Source of the DNA: Haliclona indistincta | Lineage: Eukaryota; Porifera; Demospongiae; Haplosclerida; Chalinidae | Direction of reading: 5' to 3' | NCBI GenBank assembly: GCA_964017065.1 | Contig: OZ024784.1 | Location: forward strand, 9,653,152-9,717,151 | DNA length: 64,000 bases | Part shown: positions 56,624-64,000 of the stretch, piece after piece | How positions within the stretch are numbered: position 1 is the first letter of the stretch | Layout: each line of letters opens with the position of its first letter | Position numbers and translations under genes: made by a program | Notes under the pieces: model-generated | What the model was told of the DNA's origin: nothing | Seen by the model: the letters and a program-made list of their open reading frames with translations, nothing else | Database searches by the model: none

Positions 56624-59600
56624 GATGCTGCTCCTGCGTACTATCACACGTCGATATCTAAACTACAAGTCTCTTTCTACTACTGCCTACCTCAGAATGC
56701 CTATCCAGGTGGCTTATTTTAGCTGAGCGCCGTTGATTTTTTAATGTGACGTCTCACATACAGATCGGAGACACTCTGCCCTCGATTGAAGTGCAGGAGG
56801 GGACACCCAAGGACAAGGTCAATATTGCGGATTTGTTCAAAGGAAAACGAGGAATTTTATTTGGTGTTCCTGGAGCCTTCACTCCCGGCTGTTCTGCGGT
56901 ATGATTACATGGATTGTAGTATAGTATGCAATTACCCCTCTCTTTCCTGTAAAGACTCATCTGCCAGGATATATTACTGACTATGAGAGTTTTAAGGTGC
57001 GATTTCTTCGAATTTTCTCACTTCCATGGTGATAAATGTAGAGTCTGGTAGACATGTTTACATTGTCATAACCACTTAGAGCATGCCTACATCATGCCCT
57101 GCCACTGCAAATTTATTATGGGACATAATTTTATGCTTACATGTAACAGCAGAAGGCAGTAGAAACCTAGCCATTGTCAAGTTATCAAATACAGAATGCA
57201 ATGACATCATTGTCATTCCCAAGCCAATTTTTGCGAAATGAACCTGGTCTCTATTGCAAGGTCCGAATTAATGATATTCATAACTTCTGCAAGTAGCTGT
57301 CTTTTCTAGCCAAGGATATTCGTGCAGACAGAGTTGCTGTGTGAAGTTGGTTTTGTACGTTGCTTTGGCCAAGCAAAGCTTGCCTATTCAGAAGAACCTG
57401 ATGAATTGATCAAGCTACAAGAAATACAGTGTTAGTGTGTTTCAATCGATGTTACGCCTACTTGGTTATGCCCCTCTGAGACAGAGTGAGCAAGCAGAAA
57501 CACACCGAAAGAGCTTGTGGACAAAGTTTATGGTACAGCAAAATTTAATAGTCACACTCCTGAGACCATAGGTGAGTCTACACAAGACAGGTTTTCGAGC
57601 TTAGCAAAGCCTCACAAGAAATGAGCATTAATTTAGCTGTATGTATAGCACTCTTTTGTGAGCTCAGGCTTTGCTGAGATTGCAAAAAGCCTTGTGTGGA
57701 CTTACCTATGGTCTCAGGAGTGTGACTATTAAATTTTGCTGTAACATTTTTGTCCACAAGCTCTTTCGGTGTGTTTCTGCTTGCTCACTCTGTCACTCTG
57801 TCTCAGAGGGGCATAACCAAGTAGGCATAACATCGATTGAAACACACTAACACTGTATTTCTTGTAGCTTGATCAATTCATCAGGTTCTTCTGAATTAGG
57901 CTGAGTTTGCTTGGCAAAAGCAACGTAAAAGACCTGCTTGCGTGGGCGTCTGTCTAATTTACTTTTTATCATGCTAAAAGTTAGTTCAGACTCTAGTAGT
58001 CCAGTCCAGCGATTATAGTGACTGTGCATGGTAGAGCATAAGTGTGCTATAGAGCTAGTGCAGTTGGGGCTGTTTTGTTTCGTTTCTCGTTTCACCTACA
58101 CCTGATTTGTTAGAAGGCCAGGGCGGCTAAACAATGTAGTATGCCTAGATAACACTATTTTGTGATAAGCTTGTACTTCTGCAAGTGTCGATAATTATAT
58201 TTATTTAGATTTTATTATTGTCAATGCTGTAATGGAATTTCTAAGCAAATGAAATTACGAACACTAGCGACTGTGTTACTATCCATTCACAGGCTAAAGG
58301 GATTGATCTTATAGTGTGTGTGTCAGTCAATGATGCTTTTGTGATGGCAGCCTGGGGAAAAAACCAAGGTGCTGAAGGAAAGGTGAACTACATTAATTTT
58401 AGCTGTAAAAGAAGTTGAGTCATTTTTGGATATAGGTACGAATGTTGGCTGATCCAGCAGCTGAGTTTACTAAGGTGAGTATTATTTATAAATATTTTGT
58501 GATGTTTTATATTTTTGCAGGCTATTGATATGTCTAAGGATCTGACTGCAGCTTTAGGAAATATTCGTTCTCAAAGGTATAATGAGTTTTGTGGCACTAA
58601 AATAATGCAATGAATACTACATGTAGAATTTAAAATTTGCTTGAAAATTAAAAATCAGCTCTACAGTATTGTTGACACTGGTATCTGGTCTTGCATTGTA
58701 CTGGTAGCTCTTATCATCTGATCAGCCCAGTTACATAGCAGCTGGTACTTTGTGGAATAAAATTAATGTTATTGTGATTTTGCCAAATGTGCTTTCATGG
58801 TTGATTGATATTACATGCTGGGCATCTAAAGCCCCGTTTACACGAAGACAATTTTGAGCAAAAACGCAAACATTTTTTTCTCCGTTTAGGCGTCTCGTTT
58901 ACACGCATACGATGAAAACTCGCCTGAAAACGGAGACTTGAAAAACGGAGGCAGGAAAAACGCTCGTGTAAACACTAAATACGGATACACACTTTTGATA
59001 AGAGCACATCTCAGCCTTCATACTCGCAGAGAACACTAGCACGAGCCCTGAAACAACATCTATCAAAGAAGAATAGCGTGTCCTTCACTGGTTCATGCGT
59101 ATGAGCGAGTGCTAGCATGCTCGCACGAAAACGGCATGCCCACATTCCATTGGAAAAACAGCCAAAATGGAGCCGTGTAAACAGCAAAAACGATGGAGTT
59201 GAATCCGAATACATTTCCCCGTTTTTGGACTGATCGTCTATGTGTAAACGTAGCCTAAATAAGATACAAATCATGAGTTACAAGGTTTTCTGTTGACCTT
59301 CAAAAACTCATGTACACTATACCAGTATTATTATTTTGCAACAAAAATTTTGACTAATGTTATGATGTCTTTTTGTGACTTGAGGTTTATGATTATGCTA
59401 CTGCAGGGCTGGTACAAAAAGTATGGCCAAGGCAGCCATCACCATACCAGTTTTTGCCGAGAAAAAATGGCGGATGACCCAAAGTGCTTAGATATCAAGT
59501 CAGCTTTCTATCTGTCATGCTGCCCAAGCGATATGTGTGCCTCCTAAAGTAGCACTTGTATGAATAAATAAATTAATGAACATAAATGAACCACCATGGT

Positions 59601-60817
59601 ACAGATGCCTCGGTGGGATGCAAATGGTCCAGCAAGAGTACTGTTCTGCTAAATGTAGTTATGCGATCATATGTTAAGCCTGGAGCATGCACTGCTCCAG
59701 TATTGCTGTTATAATGACAACTGCATGTGCATACATTGTAAGTCACCCAAGCAGTGCTCTGTCAGTAATTGCAATCAGAAACCAAGCAGTACTGACCACT
59801 AATTGGACTGGGCGGCCACAATGTCACTAGCAGCTAGGTATAGCCTAGGTTGTTTTGCACATGCACTTGTTTTCTCTAGAGCTGTTACGCTATTCTGATA
59901 ATAATTATTATAGTATAAATTCGACCTACAAGCTGCTAGGCAGTGAACTGTGGATACTTTTGCATTCAAAAGTCACAATAGCGCTAGCTATTGAGGTAAG
60001 AAAATCATGCCATAACTTGAAACGAAGCCTCGTACACAACTTTCATGTGTTGAGAAGCGAGATAATTATTATCAAGTTCTATTTGCATTGCTACATGTAG
60101 TTTCAGAGAAACGTTCTTCTTTTGACAGAATACCAGATTACCAGCAAAACCGAGGTAGGCAAATCACGCCATAAGTCTTATAACTACAATTGATTTTCAA
60201 GCAAATATCGACTTACACTTGTGTTGCACGTTTCAGCGCTAAGTTTTCAACGAGCAACGAGAATCCTGCTGACAGACAGATACATACACAGATACACTAA
60301 CCGACTACCGGCCGTATGCCCCGTGGCTAATTATCAGAAGGCCAACAGTTTTTCATAAGATAAAATGCGTAGCTTGTGGGCTTACTGTACTGTCTTGTTG
60401 TAAACTTTTATAGAATATATCTCTTGTATGACCTTGCTCTTGTACATGTATGTTTGCTACTTATCGTTGCTAGGCACATGATAAGTGTGTCACACAATTG
60501 TTAGACTCTCGAAATCTCCATAATTATTATACTATTTATGTAGGTCTGTATATCAGCCAAATTTACCGTATACTATTATAAACTATGACATGATGGTGAT
60601 CCAGCAAGGGTTGAGATGCTGTCAGGGTGGTATTTCGGACAGCAGCAACGAATATTATACAACTCCTTGTACAGTAGTGTATTTTAATGATGTCTGTTGT
60701 CTGTCACTCAGGTATTCTATGCTGATTAATGATGGCATGGTAGAAATGCTCAATTTGGAGCCGGATGGAACTGGTCTCTCATGCAGTTTATCGAATTCTC
60801 TACTGGAAAAGCTGTAG
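56624..60817 (+). CDS. PRDX5: Peroxiredoxin-5, atypical 2-Cys
   Basis: Thiol peroxidase of mitochondria and peroxisomes. Seven exons: 56624-56708, 56764-56898, 56955-56996, 58293-58382, 58436-58474, 58521-58576 and 60712-60817. The N-terminus MLLLRTITRRYLNYKSLSTT is a typical mitochondrial presequence. The peroxidatic Cys is in GVPGAFTPGCSATHLPGY. A second Cys is in VCVSVNDAFVMAAWG, and the resolving Cys is in EPDGTGLSCSL, all at PRDX5 positions. The C-terminus LLEKL replaces the human SQL peroxisomal signal and is not a canonical PTS1. Two introns are unusually long (about 1.3 and 2.1 kb) because of inserted repeats. A short gap relative to human between RSQR and YSML suggests one unrecognised small exon or a real deletion. 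Confidence 0.9.
57341..57940. mobile_element. 600-bp fold-back element with about 280-bp arms in PRDX5 intron
   Basis: The left arm (about 57341-57625) and right arm (about 57655-57940) are long inverted copies. They share, for example, CAGAAGAACCTGATGAATTG, CACCGAAAGAGCTTGTGGAC and CACTCCTGAGACCATAGGT on opposite strands. Differences are few and include a duplicated ACAGAGTG-like word in one arm. The centre is only about 30 bp. Each arm contains the same short open frame ending SEEPDELIKLQEIQC, so the unit may have carried coding sequence. An RNA of this intron would form a very long hairpin. Confidence 0.93.
58830..59255. mobile_element. Harbinger-like MITE in PRDX5 intron
   Basis: The ends AGCCCCGTTTACACGAAGAC and, reversed, GGCTACGTTTACACATAGAC are similar TIRs. 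Both are flanked by TAA, the 3-bp target duplication expected for PIF/Harbinger. The 426-bp interior has further CGTTTACAC/AAAACGGAG motifs and no transposase. Confidence 0.75.
59580..60400. other. Repeat-like part of the last PRDX5 intron
   Basis: No coding exon is evident. Around 60100-60330 a stretch with GACAGACAGATACATACACA and nearby repeated words (AAATCATGCCATAA and AAATCACGCCATAA, 150 bp apart) resembles the 3' end of a retroelement. I cannot name a family. Confidence 0.3.
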
Positions 60818-60860
60818 AGACTGTCTACATACACTGAACTACCATTCTTTATCACACACT

Positions 60861-60899
60861 AGTATTATCCCATAGCTTTAGTATTATCCCATAGCTTTA
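60861..60899. repeat. 19-bp tandem duplication
   Basis: Two exact copies of AGTATTATCCCATAGCTTT follow directly after the PRDX5 stop region, in its presumed 3' UTR. Confidence 0.9.
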
Positions 60900-61367
60900 G
60901 CACAAGCTAGGATTATCGTTGAAATTAATGATAAGTCGATACAGGAGCTCATAATGAGAGCGTAGTCGATGGGCGTTATGATTAGAAGGTGTGGCTGGTC
61001 AGCCCCGGAGTTGACACGAGGAAATTGTCCGCATACCATTCACCAACTTACTCCCACCTAGCGTCGCCGCTCCTCTTTGTCTAAGGCAGCTTGTGGCAGG
61101 TCCCCGAGAGCCGCTGTTAGCACCAGGCACAAGTAACATGTGAGTATTCATCTTGCACATTGGAGCTAGCCTAGCTCGCCTTGTAGCAGTGGTGTATGGG
61201 TAGTAATGTGGCTATAGAGTCTTTAAACTAACACTAGGAAGCTTTTCATCTACCCATGTGTACTGCCCCGCAGCAACCCTTAACTCAAGAGACAGCTGCA
61301 TATCTACTATCATTTGCAGTGTGTGTTATAGCGAGACAACTAGTGATTCCATCGCACCTGTAGGGCC
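60900..61367. promoter_or_regulatory. Spacer and presumed 5' region of PAR-6
   Basis: A GC-richer block around 61000-61140 lies upstream of the PAR-6 start. It probably contains its promoter and 5' UTR. A donor-like AACATGTGAGTA near 61137 suggests a 5' UTR intron. No coding sequence is recognised. Confidence 0.4.
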
Positions 61368-63579
61368 ATGGCCACGAGTGGGCAGGGCGGTACTACACGG
61401 CGACAGCAGTCCGGGTACGATCCTTATGATCCTAACACAGTGGAAGTTAAGTCTAAGGTAAGCAAGCAGTGGTTATTCTGGAGATCATTGCTCTGTGTGT
61501 GGACATTGCTGTGGCACATTCCATATATAAGCACACAGTAATGCTTTGCTTGTAGTGGGAGGGTTTTACATGTTTCTAGAGTTACATGTACGTAAACATC
61601 ATCTGGTAGGGATGGTAGAAACTCTCTATACTGTGTTACTGCTGTGATTTGATGCCTATTAACACTATTTTGTGAGAATGAGATTCTAGAAAGAATTATG
61701 TTAGCTTACGAAGGAAGATCGAGTCAGTTTAGAAATAAGGAATCACAGTAAAGCAGGAAATAGTTCAAACTAGGCTATGATGACAAGTCGTGCTAAATGA
61801 TATGTGGAGTATGTTGAGAGCAATGCTTGTATGTTTACAGTATGTTGCTCCACTCTGCCATGGGTAAACTGCTCCTACATACACCATGCACGTCCTGATG
61901 TGTATTTGCTGTAATTATTTACATGTTCTTTGTAGACTTCCTGTGTGCGTAGTTCTATGACATGTTGATTAATTACATGTACCTTCACATTCTATGCAAG
62001 TTGATTTTGTCTTTTTCTGACTTACTGCATGTGTTCATAAATATTATACAGCAGCATTAGTCTTACTTGTAGCATGCCTTGAGGTTTCCATTGTTATTCA
62101 ACTGATTTTAATGAAGTGTCAACCCAGAACTTCTAAACAAACTGAGTGCTGCGAGGAGAGATATTATATTGAATACACACACACAAAGCAAAAGCTTCTC
62201 ACTGCCTTTGACAAGGAGCTCGCAGGAGCTACTAACTATACCTCCCGCTATTGCTGGTGTAGGTTGATGAGACACAGCCTGTGTGATTTGGTACATTGTA
62301 CCCATTTTACAGATGGGTAGCCTGGTAGAATGGCACACACACACACACACACATACACACACACACACACGTTAGTAAGTGTTGTGAGGTGGATCAATGT
62401 ATGCAATTAGTGCATTCTCCAGTAAGTGCTGTTGAAAAACAAACTCAGACTTGTATATATACTTACACCCATGTAATATACACATACACAAGTGAAAGGG
62501 ATATGTTTTTACGTTCTTGTTTGTGACTAGTTGTCTCTCTTCCTCTCATTTTATCTTTAGTTCGAATGTGAGTTTCGGCGGTTCAGCATAGATCGGAGCC
62601 AGATGAAGGAATTCCATGAATTCTACTCAACTGTCAAGGAGTCTCATAATCTCCCACCGCAAATGACCTTCACTGTGTCTTACACAGACCCTCGTAATGG
62701 TGACCTATTGCCCATCACTAACAATGACAATATGTTACGAGCATTCTCTACTGCAATGCCTCTCCTTAGAGTATTTCTATATAGAGAACAAGGTACTGTT
62801 ATTTTTGTTATCCTGTTTTCTTTTGAACCACCCTCACTGTCTTACTACCTACAGATCTCATGTTTGAAGATATGAAAGCAAGAGACCAGAGGAAGAGCAA
62901 AAAGCCATTCCAGTCACAGAGACCAAAAACAACTATTGGTGCACCTAAAGACTTTCGTAAAGTTGGTTCTATCGTAGATGCCGACTTGCTCCCAGACACT
63001 GTTCGTAGAGTCAAATTAGTGAAGCAATCACAGGATCGTCCTCTCGGTTTCTACATACGGGATGGGACCAGTGTTCGAGTCACACCATATGGTTTGGAGA
63101 AAGTTCCTGGAATATTTATCTCTCGACTAGTACCAGGAGGGCTAGCAGAAGGCACTGGTTTGCTATCCGTAAATGATGAAATTATCGAAGTCAATGGTAT
63201 TGAAGTACTGGGTAAATCACTAGACCAAGTGACTGACATGATGGTCGCCAATAGCCAGAATCTTATTATAACCGTCAAGCCGGCAAACCAACCTCCTTCC
63301 ACACCTCGCACGGGAACTTCTGCCACTGCTAGACCAGCACGTAAAAGCTCTCCTCCTCCCAGAGGAACTCGTAGTCATAGCGATGCCCCGTCTCCTAGTG
63401 GTGCTGTTAAGACACCTCGCAATGAGCGAAGTACTCCATCCAGACAAACAGATAGTGGTGAGCCAGCAGCTGGGTCAGCATCATCGGCTAAAAAGAAGAT
63501 GAGTAGAGAAGGAGACAACAGGAGTAATGAAGACGCTAGCAACAGCACTAGGCACTCCGTTAACTCTCTTGATTCATAA
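61368..63579 (+). CDS. PARD6: PAR-6 cell polarity protein
   Basis: Scaffold of the PAR-3/PAR-6/aPKC/Cdc42 polarity complex. Three exons: 61368-61457, 62561-62792 and 62855-63579. A short basic N-terminus leads to a PB1 domain ([20 protein letters not shown] ... [15 protein letters not shown]) with the OPCA-type acidic stretch that contacts aPKC. A semi-CRIB ([20 protein letters not shown]) is joined directly to the PDZ domain ([60 protein letters not shown]). The tail is Ser/Pro/Arg-rich. The PDZ and semi-CRIB are almost identical in wording to bilaterian PAR-6. The 1.1-kb first intron holds a CA microsatellite. Confidence 0.96.
62332..62370. repeat. (AC)n microsatellite in PAR-6 intron
   Basis: A run of CA dinucleotides with one ACAT interruption in the first intron. 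Confidence 0.95.
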
Positions 63580-63926
63580 TACCTCATTTTCACCTACATT
63601 AATCCGTGATTGTAGGCTAATGCTGATGTAAGTTCTTTCTGTTATCTTCTCATAGCTATTAATTTTTCACATCTCTTAAATAAAATTAATTGTTCTGGAA
63701 ACAAGAATACTTTCAGTTTTCTCACAATGTTTTCTTTTTTATTGTTATTATAATGAAACAGTGATATAGTTAGTATAGTAAGTTCATTATGTGCTCACAA
63801 TATAAATTATTATTGTTACTCGTTGTCGGTTATGTCTCTGGTAATGTGAACGAGTCTCATCGGAAGTATAATTTATTCAAATCAATTTCCCCGCCAATTT
63901 TTTTCGGTTACACCCACTTGCGTGTA
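63580..63926. other. PAR-6 3' UTR and AT-rich flank
   Basis: An AATAAA signal lies at about 63678. No further gene is seen before the terminal transposon end. Confidence 0.6.
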
Positions 63927-64000
63927 CAGTCCAACCTCGATTATCCGGACAGCTTTGGCCACCGAAAATTTCTAGACGTCCGGATAGCCGAAAAAGTCCG
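63927..64000. mobile_element. Terminal repeat of a pogo/Tigger-like DNA transposon (cut by window end)
   Basis: The sequence CAGTCCAACCTCGATTATCC is directly preceded by TA and followed by GGAC. Such CAGT...CCTCGATTATCCGGA ends are characteristic of pogo/Tigger-type elements, which duplicate TA. Internally GTCCGGATAG repeats the motif. Whether the element carries a transposase cannot be seen. Confidence 0.6.

Noticed and set aside
57847..58095. Minus-strand 82-codon frame in the PRDX5 intron
   Set aside because: It lies in one arm of the fold-back element, and the same end occurs inverted in the other arm. I treat it as element sequence, not a host gene.

Overview
The window is nuclear DNA from an animal, most likely an early-branching one such as a demosponge; I cannot fix the species from sequence alone. 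Reasons: split genes with many very short GT-AG introns (often 45-100 bp) packed on both strands; animal-type regulatory genes (PAR-6, a SOCS6/7-like gene, CARMIL, SNRK, a TRIM-NHL protein, VARP) beside general eukaryotic ones; AT-rich spacers full of small inverted-repeat elements; no bacterial operon layout.

Layout. 1-2.0 kb: no recognised gene. 2.0-3.3 kb (+): HERPUD-like ER protein, C-terminal part. 3.9-6.2 kb (+): single-exon TRIM-NHL protein. 6.6-7.9 kb (-): mitochondrial malonyl-CoA transacylase, head-to-head with an about 30-exon ANKRD27/VARP gene (8.1-15.4 kb, +) that carries a 2.3-kb array of 17-bp repeats in one intron. 15.5-17.2 kb (-): a fused adenine deaminase plus LOG-type phosphoribohydrolase, the most unusual gene here. 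17.7-22.1 kb (+): peroxisomal Lon protease LONP2. 22.1-24.3 kb: unresolved spacer with a 637-bp transposon-like element and a strong palindrome. 24.3-25.9 kb (+): VPS4. 26.1-27.4 kb (-): COQ9, head-to-head with SNRK kinase (27.5-30.4 kb, +). 30.6-32.2 kb (+): GMP reductase. 32.3-33.8 kb (-): IST1, head-to-head with a SOCS6/7-like gene (34.2-35.4 kb, +). 35.8-42.3 kb (-): SF3B3. 42.5-44.9 kb (-): ADCK5. 45.5-51.8 kb (-): CARMIL. 52.0-53.5 kb (+): broken FN3/transmembrane receptor-like gene. 53.5-56.4 kb (-): EDEM2, head-to-head with peroxiredoxin-5 (56.6-60.8 kb, +), whose introns hold a 600-bp fold-back and a Harbinger-like MITE. 61.4-63.6 kb (+): PAR-6. The window ends in a pogo/Tigger-like terminal repeat.

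Shared themes, possibly coincidental: VPS4 and its MIT-domain ligand IST1 lie about 6.5 kb apart (ESCRT-III disassembly). The deaminase-LOG fusion and GMP reductase both lead purine nucleotides toward hypoxanthine/IMP. COQ9 and ADCK5 relate to mitochondrial ubiquinone. LONP2 (ending SKL) and PRDX5 belong to peroxisome/redox biology. Several pairs are divergent with short shared promoters. Exon structures were read by eye from splice sites and similarity remembered from the families; gene ends are firmer than every internal junction.
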